A DNA stretch of 23,372 nt from positions 1 to 23,372 of the IMG/VR virus record IMGVR_UViG_3300025131_000448; one strand, written 5' to 3'. The position numbers and the translations under genes are program-made. Positions 14,290 through 21,621 of the stretch are shown one piece after another (positions within the stretch are counted from its first letter, which is position 1; each line of letters opens with the position of its first letter). Source of the stretch: a virus. The notes under the pieces were generated by a model. It had not been told where the DNA came from. It saw nothing but the letters and a program-made list of their open reading frames with translations, and ran no database searches.

Positions 14290-15315
14290 ATGGCATATAA
14301 ATTTAGAAAAGGAGATGCAGAATTATCAGGTGCGATGACCACCGATGATATTGCCTATTTCTATGACACGGACACCAAAATTGATTGGGACAACGATTAT
14401 ATAAGTCTTCAGACGGACGGTAATGACGTTTTGGTGGTTAGCGGCTCCCGCGTCGGCATTGGCACATCATCACCGGATCATACTTTAACGATATCTGGTT
14501 CTGTCTCAGCCTCGTCAGACATGTCTGCCTCAGCTTTCTATGGCATGGCACTTTCTGCATCGGGAGATGCTTATATCGGCAACAACCTGTTCGTTTACAA
14601 CAATTCAGTACAGCTCTGGGGTGGTCTGGATCTCAACAGCGCAGGTATTACTGCTACCGGACCGATTGCTGACGCCACAACGGTGTCCGGCTCCGGTCCC
14701 GCATATTTTGGGAGTATACAAACCTCCGGAAGCGTAACATTAGATGGGGGAGTTTTATCTTCATCCGCCAATGTCTCTGCCTCGGCTTTCTACGGCGATG
14801 GTTCTATGTTGCAAGGCGTGACCGGTTCTGGCGGTGGAGCCTCCCCCGGAGGCGACGACACTCAAGTTCAGTTTAACAGCGGTGGCTCTTTTGATGGGGA
14901 TTCCAAATTTACATGGAACGACGGACTTGAGGAACTAGCAGTGTCGAGCATTTCTAGTTCCACATACATTAGCGCGTCAACAGTTGATATATATACCGCC
15001 ATTCATTTTTCACAGTCCGCCACGCAGACATCTGACTTTAATGTTGCCAGCCCGGGGATTCCCTGCTATAGAGTTGATACAAGTTCTGCGGTTGTAACTG
15101 CCTCTTTGCCGGCATTAGCTTCCGGTATGGAAGGGAGGTGGGTCAATATTAAAGATATTGGACTTAGCGCATCAACCAACAATGTGGTGGTAGAACCAAA
15201 TGGTAGCGATACAATTGACGGGGCCACCAGTTTAAAGATTCAAGCCAACGGGGGATCTGTGGGACTACAGGCAGATCCAGACTCGACCGAGTGGTATATC
15301 GTTTTTACGAATTAG
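14290..15315 (+). CDS. Second fibre protein, paralogue of the preceding gene
   Basis: 341 residues. It shares with the previous fibre the N-terminus (MAYKFRKGDAELSG) and the C-terminal module (ASLPALASGMEGRWVNIKDI, later GSDTIDGATSLKI, ending STEWYIVFTN). With the gp14-fibre protein it shares FYGDGSMLQGV and the QVQFNSGGSFDGDSKFTW block. The middle is otherwise different, as expected for fibres that diversify by exchange. It includes RVGIGTSSPDHTLTISG, a short motif found in many phage and bacterial fibre-like proteins. There is no lectin or enzyme motif. It is probably part of the same attachment apparatus as its neighbour. The start codon has no clear ribosome binding site. Confidence 0.85.
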   Translation: MAYKFRKGDAELSGAMTTDDIAYFYDTDTKIDWDNDYISLQTDGNDVLVVSGSRVGIGTSSPDHTLTISGSVSASSDMSASAFYGMALSASGDAYIGNNLFVYNNSVQLWGGLDLNSAGITATGPIADATTVSGSGPAYFGSIQTSGSVTLDGGVLSSSANVSASAFYGDGSMLQGVTGSGGGASPGGDDTQVQFNSGGSFDGDSKFTWNDGLEELAVSSISSSTYISASTVDIYTAIHFSQSATQTSDFNVASPGIPCYRVDTSSAVVTASLPALASGMEGRWVNIKDIGLSASTNNVVVEPNGSDTIDGATSLKIQANGGSVGLQADPDSTEWYIVFTN

Positions 15316-15324
15316 GAAAAGAAT

Positions 15325-16188
15325 ATGGGATTAGTATTAGAAAGTGACACATGGAAACTCCAGTCAGACGCAGACTGGTACGTGGAGTACACCGTTGACT
15401 TCACCACGCAGAGTTCTGCTGCGATCGCTCACAACGAGACGTTTAGTCTTGGAGCACAGACCGGCGATGGGTCAGCCGCGACATGGACCGCTGAGGAGGA
15501 TGACACGGGAGATACCGACGACGCTATCGGCACGCTTGAGTGGGTCGCCGGCTCAGGGCTCAAGGTCACTCCAGCAACTGGCACCAACACATGGAACCAG
15601 GGACTAGACTCCCCCTGCCTCACGGTAGCCCTGTCAGACTGTATCCCAAACCTGACGAGCCAAGACGTCATCTGTGTCCAAGCTTTTACTGCAGAGCCAG
15701 TCACTCTCGCTGCCAATCACGATGGGTATGGTATTGTCTTGTATGACCCCGCGGCAGACCTTGCGTCGGTCAGCAAGTGGATCTATTATCGGAACTATTA
15801 TACCAACGGCGCGCGGTATTGGCAGGTCAGCGGGAATCCAACCAATGCCGCCGGGACAAATGACGCGGGTGGTGTCGCGACAGTTCCAAGAAGTTTCGAG
15901 ATCGTCGCCTATCTCACTGGAGGAAGTGCGATCTGCGCTCATTCAACATCGACAGACACCAGCGCCGTTCCGCTGAACACAATCTCGACAGACCGAGCAT
16001 GGGTCGAGGCTGCCGACAACCCCCTGAGCTCCTGGGGGACATTCTCTGAGCCGACCATGGCCATCGACCCGGACGACTGGAGACTGGCTCTCATGAGCTT
16101 TAAGGTGGCCTCCGGGACAAGCTTCTATAATTACTTTTCGTCCGTTAGGATCCTTCGCCTTGGTGGACTCGGCGGTGGAGCCGATTAA
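15325..16188 (+). CDS. Probable virion surface protein of unknown fold
   Basis: 287 residues, acidic and Trp/Thr/Ala-rich, apparently beta-rich, without signal peptide or membrane segment. It starts MGLVLESDTWKLQSDADWYV. AGGAAAAG overlaps the end of the preceding fibre gene and gives a good ribosome binding site for this ATG. Its region looks more GC-rich than the surrounding fibre genes, which hints at separate ancestry. The C-terminal half (DDWRLALMSFKVASGTSFYN, RILRLGG) resembles the edge strands of jelly-roll or lectin-like domains in general character only. By position downstream of two fibres it may be a receptor-binding or fibre-associated protein; this is inference and no family is recognised. 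Confidence 0.7.
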   Translation: MGLVLESDTWKLQSDADWYVEYTVDFTTQSSAAIAHNETFSLGAQTGDGSAATWTAEEDDTGDTDDAIGTLEWVAGSGLKVTPATGTNTWNQGLDSPCLTVALSDCIPNLTSQDVICVQAFTAEPVTLAANHDGYGIVLYDPAADLASVSKWIYYRNYYTNGARYWQVSGNPTNAAGTNDAGGVATVPRSFEIVAYLTGGSAICAHSTSTDTSAVPLNTISTDRAWVEAADNPLSSWGTFSEPTMAIDPDDWRLALMSFKVASGTSFYNYFSSVRILRLGGLGGGAD

Positions 16189-16237
16189 TTTCAACGACCC
16201 TAAATCACAACTATTAGTCATTTCCCTATCTTACGAA

Positions 16238-16244
16238 CTATTTA
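16238..16244 (+). promoter_or_regulatory. CTATTTA motif, candidate late promoter of the scaffold gene
   Basis: CTATTTA in the 90-base gap before the scaffold gene, ending 34 bases before its ATG at 16279, with GGAG at 16267-16270 as ribosome binding site between them. I see nothing else structured in this gap. Confidence 0.55.
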
Positions 16245-16278
16245 TTTCTGATAAGTCATCAGATCTGGAGTTAATTTT

Positions 16279-17430
16279 ATGTCTTCATTATTAGAAGAAG
16301 CAATCGTAGATGCTAAAGCCCTTAAGGAAGCAGCACTTAAAAATGCTGAAAATACCGTATTAGAGAAATATTCGGGTGAAGTAAGACGCGCCATCGACAC
16401 TCTCTTAGAGCAGGATGACCTGGGACTAGGTCTAGAAGAGGACGCTGCCACCGAAGGCGCCGACGCTGATTTGATGGAGTTTACCAAAGATGTTCCATAC
16501 GGACATCAAGACGAGGCACTAGATGCCCCGGCCCAGGACGAGATTATTGAGATTGACTTTAATGAGCTTAAGACGCGTCTTGAAGAAGAAGACGAAGTTG
16601 TGGGGCCTGACGACTTGATCGATGCGACTGCCTTGGCAGACGACATTGCTCTGGAAGAGAGCGGCGCGGAAGAAGTCGACCCTTCCGATCCCGTCGCCTC
16701 CGAAGAAGGAAACGAGGCTGAGTTGGCTGCCGGGGCACGGGAGAACGAAGACGATTCCGGACCCGGACCCTCGACAATGTCCGAAGAACAAGACGATGAC
16801 CTTAATCTTACCGAAGAGATGATCAGTGATCTTATTGAAGAACTGGTGTCCGAGAAAATCACCTTTGATGGTACTCCACGTCCGCAAGGCTGGTCGTCCC
16901 TTAACTCCGCCGACAATAGTGTTGAGCAAGCAAACAACGACGCCATGGCAGCGGCCCAAGCTGCCCTCCTCGACGAAGAGGAAGAAGAACTAGAAGAGGA
17001 GTCCACGGCACCTGATGTGATATCGGACGTGACACTCTATGAGACTAAGATCTCAAAACTTACAGAATCAACAAAAGAGTTACATTCTCTTTTGACTGAA
17101 GCCAAGAATCAGCTTACTAAGTTGAACTTGGCGAACGCCAAGCTTGTTTATCAAAACAAGGCTTTGAATAGCGCCTCCTTGAATGAGCGACAAAAAGAAC
17201 AAATTGTCGAAGCTGTTCAATCTGCCAATTCTGTTGAAGAAGCGAGCATGATTTTTGAAACAATTCAAAACGCAGTGGGGGCCCCGAAAGATCATCGGAT
17301 ACGCCCACAGACACTTCGTGAAGCGGTTCAAAGACCTACGTCGCTTTTACTCAACTCTAAGAAAAACAACGAGGCAACATATGATCCTAAAATGGATCGT
17401 ATGCTGCGTTTAGCAGGTTTGAATAAATGA
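16279..17430 (+). CDS. 22: Prohead core scaffolding protein (gp22-like)
   Basis: 383 residues, strongly acidic, directly upstream of the major capsid gene as gene 22 is in T4. It should form the inner core around which the capsid assembles and be degraded by the gp21-like protease. Many Leu-X-Glu sites are visible (for example LLEEAIVD at the N-terminus, GLEEDAA near residue 55 and LEEEDE near 100). The C-terminal third is coiled coil (about residues 255-320) with a conserved-type block: AKLVYQNKALNSASLNERQK, then EAVQSANSVEEASMIFETIQ. The end MLRLAGLNK may contact the capsid protein. It is longer than T4 gp22 (269) through the acidic middle. The gene has its own CTATTTA motif and GGAG site. 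Confidence 0.82.
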   Translation: MSSLLEEAIVDAKALKEAALKNAENTVLEKYSGEVRRAIDTLLEQDDLGLGLEEDAATEGADADLMEFTKDVPYGHQDEALDAPAQDEIIEIDFNELKTRLEEEDEVVGPDDLIDATALADDIALEESGAEEVDPSDPVASEEGNEAELAAGARENEDDSGPGPSTMSEEQDDDLNLTEEMISDLIEELVSEKITFDGTPRPQGWSSLNSADNSVEQANNDAMAAAQAALLDEEEEELEEESTAPDVISDVTLYETKISKLTESTKELHSLLTEAKNQLTKLNLANAKLVYQNKALNSASLNERQKEQIVEAVQSANSVEEASMIFETIQNAVGAPKDHRIRPQTLREAVQRPTSLLLNSKKNNEATYDPKMDRMLRLAGLNK

Positions 17431-17450
17431 CATTCAATTATTACAATTAT

Positions 17451-17458
17451 AAGGAGGT
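17451..17458 (+). promoter_or_regulatory. Strong ribosome binding site of the major capsid gene
   Basis: AAGGAGGT, a perfect match to the anti-Shine-Dalgarno sequence, seven bases before the ATG at 17466. It fits the very high protein output needed. No CTATTTA motif occurs in this 35-base gap, so scaffold and capsid genes are probably co-transcribed from 16238. Confidence 0.85.
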
Positions 17459-17465
17459 TATATAA

Positions 17466-19241
17466 ATGTCTATTGTACAGAAATTAACAGAAGGCATCGT
17501 TAACCGTGATCTTTCTTCGGAAGGCTCTGCCCTCATTGCAAAATGGGAACAGACCGGTCTTCTGGAGGGTCTCGGTTCCGATGATTCTAAAAACGGTATG
17601 GCTCGATTGCTTGAAAATCAGGCAAAAGAGCTTCTCCGTGAGTCCAGTTCCATGGCCGCAGGCGGGGATGTTGAGGGCTTTGCAGCCGTCGCGTTCCCAC
17701 TCGTCCGTCGTGTATTCGGCTCCTTGATCGCTAACGAACTTGTTAGTGTTCAGCCGATGAGTCTCCCCTCGGGACTTATCTTCTTCCTCGACTTCACCTA
17801 TGGTGGTGTTGTAGAGGATACGACAACCGCTCGACTCGGATTCGAGGTTGGTAAATCAGTGTATGGTGGCGACGTTGTCGGTGCCCAGATCACTGGTGGT
17901 GTTGATCTAAGTGGTCACGATGGCGAAGATGCTGGTGGTGTGTATAACTTACGCAACGGCTACTCTTCTCCAACGGGATCGGCTGCGACAAGCCCCGCCT
18001 GCGACATCTCTGGTAACATTGATGGCGGCGGCGCTGTTGGTGACAACGCTCTCTCCAATGGCTGGACCTCAGCTATCGGCGGTGGCGGACTCACCGCACA
18101 GTACATCAGTGCTCAGATGCTGAAGTATGATCCTGATCTTACTTCGGGCTCTAGCTTTGCTGTTTTAACACAGGACCTTTCGTCCACACAGTTCAACTAT
18201 GATGACCTTGTTGGCATCGATGCTCAGTGGACCACAGCGCTCAACCCTGACAATGACATTCAGATTATTCGTCGACTGTCTTCATTAAGTAAGTCCTCTG
18301 ATCTGTCGACCACATCTGATGGTATCGTCCGTATCGTCGCTGTTGGTACTGGTTCGGCCGCACAGGTCGGCGCAGCACTTAATGCTGCAACGCTGACGTA
18401 TCCCATCGTGGACAACTTCGGTGGCAACACTACAGGTAACCCAATTGGTGCGGTTCTGCCGGCTACCACGTGGGGACTTGAAGGTGCTGATAACATCCCC
18501 GAGATCGACATCAAGGTCGATTCCGTGGCTGTCACTGCAATGACCAAGAAGCTCAAGGCCAAGTGGACCCCAGAGTTAGGACAGGATCTTAACGCTTACC
18601 ACAACCTTGACGCTGAGGTTGAGCTGACTCAGATTCTTTCTGAGCAGATTGCTCTTGAGATTGATCAGGAGATCCTTGAGGACCTCGTTAAGGGTTCGAC
18701 GGCCGGAGTTCGCTTCTGGTCTCGCAACCCCGGCGATTTCCTTAATCGTACGACTGGCGCTGCCAACTCTTCGCCTGAGTTCACCGGTAACGTGTCTGAG
18801 TGGTATGAGACCCTCGTTGAGACTATCAACGATGTCTCCGCTCTGATTCACCGTAAGACTCTGCGTGGTGCTGCTAACTTTGTGGTGTGTTCACCTGAAG
18901 TTGCTAACTTGCTTGAGTTCACTGCTGGCTTCCGTGCCAACGTGACTGCTGATAGCGATCGTGGTGACATCGGTGCTGTTAAGGTCGGTTCGCTTTCGAA
19001 GAAGTTCGACGTTATGGTCGATCCTTACTTCCCGCGTAACATCATTTTGGTGGGACGTCGTGGTAGTAGTTTCCTCGAGAGTGGTTATGTGTATGCACCC
19101 TATGTGCCGCTGCAGACCACACCTACGATCTTCGGTGTTGAAGATTTCGTGCCCCGTAAGGGAGTCATGACTCGATACGCCAAGAAGATGGTTCGCCCGG
19201 ATATGTATGGCTTAGTTGTCGTTAAGGCTCTGAACGAATAA
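17466..19241 (+). CDS. 23: Major capsid protein (gp23-like)
   Basis: 591 residues (T4 gp23 521). It should form the hexamers of the head. The N-terminal part (residues 1-59) looks like the propeptide: helical, ending MARLLENQAKELLRE, where Leu-Arg-Glu59 fits the prohead-protease consensus and lies near the T4 cut after residue 65. The mature protein would start SSSMAAGGDVEGFAAVAFPL. HK97-fold landmarks of gp23 include VQPMSLPSGLIFFLDFTYG (about 95-115) and, in the C-terminal half, GVRFWSRNPGDFLNRTTGA. The extra length falls mainly in a Gly/Ser-rich region around residues 135-215. A perfect ribosome binding site precedes it and a strong terminator follows. No separate vertex protein (gp24) is seen in the window. 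Confidence 0.96.
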   Translation: MSIVQKLTEGIVNRDLSSEGSALIAKWEQTGLLEGLGSDDSKNGMARLLENQAKELLRESSSMAAGGDVEGFAAVAFPLVRRVFGSLIANELVSVQPMSLPSGLIFFLDFTYGGVVEDTTTARLGFEVGKSVYGGDVVGAQITGGVDLSGHDGEDAGGVYNLRNGYSSPTGSAATSPACDISGNIDGGGAVGDNALSNGWTSAIGGGGLTAQYISAQMLKYDPDLTSGSSFAVLTQDLSSTQFNYDDLVGIDAQWTTALNPDNDIQIIRRLSSLSKSSDLSTTSDGIVRIVAVGTGSAAQVGAALNAATLTYPIVDNFGGNTTGNPIGAVLPATTWGLEGADNIPEIDIKVDSVAVTAMTKKLKAKWTPELGQDLNAYHNLDAEVELTQILSEQIALEIDQEILEDLVKGSTAGVRFWSRNPGDFLNRTTGAANSSPEFTGNVSEWYETLVETINDVSALIHRKTLRGAANFVVCSPEVANLLEFTAGFRANVTADSDRGDIGAVKVGSLSKKFDVMVDPYFPRNIILVGRRGSSFLESGYVYAPYVPLQTTPTIFGVEDFVPRKGVMTRYAKKMVRPDMYGLVVVKALNE

Positions 19242-19267
19242 TATAACTGACGTAGGTTAAATTAATG

Positions 19268-19297
19268 AAAGCCCCGTCTCTTTTGAGGCGGGGCTTT
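19268..19297 (+). terminator. Strong terminator after the major capsid gene
   Basis: A 13-bp stem (AAAGCCCCGTCTC pairing with GAGGCGGGGCTTT, one T-G wobble) closes a TTTT loop, 26 bases after the capsid stop. The 3' arm ends in TTT and runs into CTATTT. It is the most stable hairpin I see in the window and should end the scaffold-capsid transcript. Confidence 0.9.
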
Positions 19298-19304
19298 CTA
19301 TTTA
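19298..19304 (+). promoter_or_regulatory. CTATTTA motif, candidate late promoter after the terminator
   Basis: CTATTTA starts at the base after the terminator stem, ending 27 bases before the ATG of the gp13-like gene at 19332. A GAGGA at 19319-19323 serves as ribosome binding site. A terminator followed at once by a promoter would separate capsid from neck/tail transcription. Confidence 0.55.
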
Positions 19305-19331
19305 GTAATGGACTAATCGAGGACCTCTTTA

Positions 19332-20600
19332 ATGGCTATACCCAAACTTAACCCCGCATCTACTTCAAACTCTAACGTGTTGCCTGTCACGGGCAGTACA
19401 GACAACGTTGTCGCAACGCTACCGTTTGGAATCTATGCCGCATCTACTGCGTTTGTATCCGGCGCCGCAGACCAGGTATCCTATACTTACAAAAAGCTGG
19501 GAGGAGATGTCCTCGATATTGAAATGACTGAAGGGAATGTGTATGCGGCCTATGAAGAAGCGGTCTTAGAGTATTCCTATTTGGTAAATCTACATCAAAC
19601 CAAAAACTCTCTTTCGAACTACCTTGGAGCAGCAACTGCATCGTTCGATCAGGACGGACAGATTATTTCCGGAGACTCACTATCCGGATCCAATGTTGAA
19701 TTGAAGTATCCTAGGTTTAATTATGGGTACGTCCGTCGTATCTCAGAAGGACTGGCAACGGAAGCTGGATTCGGTGGGCTCACTCCCATTTACTCAGCCT
19801 CTATCAAGACAAACGCCGGCACCCAAGATTATGATCTACAGACTTTAATTTCTGGATCCTCCGCCCTTAGTGCTTCAGTTCCTTATTATGGAAAAGTAAA
19901 GGATAAAAGGGTAATCATTCGCAAAGTGTTCTTTAGGACACCACGCGCCATGTGGAGATTCTATGGATATTACGGAGGATTCTCCGTTGTTGGAAATATG
20001 AGGACTTACGGACAGTATGCAGATGATTCTACGTTCGAGATAATCCCAACATGGCAGAATAAGGCACAGGCCATGGCTTATGAGGATGCCTTATATACGC
20101 GCATTTCTCACTATTCTTATGAGATTAAAGACAACTGGCTAAGGATATTCCCAAACCCGGACTCCACAAGTCCCAGGAATTTTTGGATACAGTTTAGTAT
20201 TGATCAAGAATACGAACCGTGGCAGGAAACCGGCCGCGGCTCAGATGGTGTTTCCGGCATCAATAACCTTAATACAGTACCTTTTAGTAATTTACCGTAT
20301 GAGAGCATCAACTCTATTGGAAAGCAGTGGATCCGGCGCTTTGGACTAGCGTTAGCTAAGGAGATGCTCGGCCAGATCCGCGGAAAGTTTAGTACCGTTC
20401 CTATTCCCGGCGAAAGCGTAACTTTAAATGGGACAGAACTATTAAGCCAGGCCGCCGCCGAACAATCTTCTCTACGTGATGAATTGAAGGCAATACTGGA
20501 TGAAATAACCTATGACAAGCTGGCAATTACTGACTCCTCTATGCAGGATGCAGCCGAAAAAGTGCTGGTCAATGTTCCCGCCGGCATTTACGTAGGATAG
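19332..20600 (+). CDS. 13: Neck protein (gp13-like)
   Basis: 422 residues, longer than T4 gp13 (309). gp13 closes the filled head and with gp14 forms the neck. The segment at residues 56-99 (LGGDVLDIEMTEGNVYAAYE, then EAVLEYSYLVNLHQTKNSL) has the T4 gp13 N-terminal pattern, where a Leu-Gly and hydrophobic-Glu-Leu-Thr strand precedes a helix ending in a Tyr-rich turn. Near the C-terminus, INSIGKQWIRRFGLALAKEM and PIPGESVTLNGTELLSQA match the family's final helices and the Pro-Gly-Gly/Val-Thr-Met-Asn-Gly type loop. The extra residues are mostly at the N-terminus and around 130-190. It is followed after nine bases by the gp15-like gene. Based on family pattern, not on a search. Confidence 0.78.
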   Translation: MAIPKLNPASTSNSNVLPVTGSTDNVVATLPFGIYAASTAFVSGAADQVSYTYKKLGGDVLDIEMTEGNVYAAYEEAVLEYSYLVNLHQTKNSLSNYLGAATASFDQDGQIISGDSLSGSNVELKYPRFNYGYVRRISEGLATEAGFGGLTPIYSASIKTNAGTQDYDLQTLISGSSALSASVPYYGKVKDKRVIIRKVFFRTPRAMWRFYGYYGGFSVVGNMRTYGQYADDSTFEIIPTWQNKAQAMAYEDALYTRISHYSYEIKDNWLRIFPNPDSTSPRNFWIQFSIDQEYEPWQETGRGSDGVSGINNLNTVPFSNLPYESINSIGKQWIRRFGLALAKEMLGQIRGKFSTVPIPGESVTLNGTELLSQAAAEQSSLRDELKAILDEITYDKLAITDSSMQDAAEKVLVNVPAGIYVG

Positions 20601-20609
20601 GAAGGGCTC

Positions 20610-21554
20610 ATGTCACGCAGTAAACGTACACAAGCTCAAATTCAAGACAAGAAGGCTCAGGAGTATGATTATGTTGGGAATAAAGAAGTTGCGTCCCACT
20701 TGCATGAAATCGAATTGGCTGAGTCGACGTTGGAAACCATTGATGGAGCAATGCTTAACTTTATTAATGAAGATCTTGATCTTTCTGTCTCTCGAAATGA
20801 TGGATTCGAAAAGGTCCCGGTCTTGTGGGTGAGCGCAGAGCGCGCCTATCAAATTAAACACAACAAAGATCTGAGAGACAGAGAAGAAACACTTGTCCTT
20901 CCATTAATTACTATAAATCGGTCTTCGGTTGTTAAAGAACCAGACTTTAGGGGGACAGCCTGGGCGAATATCTACCCTCAACCTGATGCAGCCGGCGGAA
21001 CTATCACTCTAGCACGCACCATCAATCAAAAGAAGACGGCCGAATTTCAAAATGCGTATGCTAATCGAAAATACGGCACCGAAGGCAACGTCACAAGTAA
21101 AATGAAAAACTCCAATAAACGAAACATGTCGACTCAACGCGTTGTATATGAAACTATCACGATGCCGCTACCAGTATGGGTGAAAGTTACTTATGAAATC
21201 TCTTTACGCACCGAGTACCAGCAGCAGATGAACACTCTCATCACCCCCTTCTTTACTATTGCTGGCAACTCAAGGATGCCCAAGCGAATTGAAAATGAGG
21301 GGCATGCCTATGAGGTCTTCATTGATGGGAGCTTCAGTGATAATGCCAATAAAACCGATCTCGGGATGGCACAGCGCAACTATGAGACCATTATTACCGT
21401 AGAGGTCTTAGGATACCTGGTGTCCGCCGGGGAAAATCAGGAAAAACCGAAGATTGTCCGAAGGCAAAACCCCGTCGAATTTAAATTTTCCCGTGAAAGG
21501 ACAATCGTGGGCGATATACCCCGTAATATTAAAGATGGATTTTTTAAACAATAG
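20610..21554 (+). CDS. 15: Tail terminator / sheath stabiliser (gp15-like)
   Basis: 314 residues (T4 gp15 272). gp15 forms the hexameric ring that ends the tail tube and sheath and binds the neck. The order of recognisable segments follows T4 gp15: a VPVLWVSAERAYQIKHNKDL region, then LVLPLITINRSSVV (T4 has ETILPRINLHLVD), then MPLPVWVKVTYEISLRTEYQ (T4 MIYELSIFTRYED), a hydrophobic LITPFFTIAGN, and late RNYETIITVEVLGYLV (T4 IEWSLTFEVNGWMY). The sheath gene comes next, as expected for a tail-end protein. The middle has an insertion of basic residues (about 145-180, KMKNSNKRNMSTQR). The start follows the gp13-like gene after nine bases. Confidence 0.82.
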   Translation: MSRSKRTQAQIQDKKAQEYDYVGNKEVASHLHEIELAESTLETIDGAMLNFINEDLDLSVSRNDGFEKVPVLWVSAERAYQIKHNKDLRDREETLVLPLITINRSSVVKEPDFRGTAWANIYPQPDAAGGTITLARTINQKKTAEFQNAYANRKYGTEGNVTSKMKNSNKRNMSTQRVVYETITMPLPVWVKVTYEISLRTEYQQQMNTLITPFFTIAGNSRMPKRIENEGHAYEVFIDGSFSDNANKTDLGMAQRNYETIITVEVLGYLVSAGENQEKPKIVRRQNPVEFKFSRERTIVGDIPRNIKDGFFKQ

Positions 21555-21575
21555 TTCTGTTAGGATAGTTTCAGA

Positions 21576-21582
21576 CTATTTA
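21576..21582 (+). promoter_or_regulatory. CTATTTA motif, candidate late promoter of the sheath gene
   Basis: CTATTTA in the 67-base gap before the tail sheath, ending 39 bases before its ATG. GAGGAG at 21606-21611 is the ribosome binding site, ten bases before the ATG. Confidence 0.55.
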
Positions 21583-21621
21583 ACTTTGAAGAATTAGTTA
21601 CTTGTGAGGAGACCGTAACAC

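Noticed and set aside
16506-17006. Long minus-strand frames opposite the scaffold gene, rich in Ser or Arg
   Set aside because: Their low-complexity composition is the antisense of the Glu/Asp-rich scaffold sequence.
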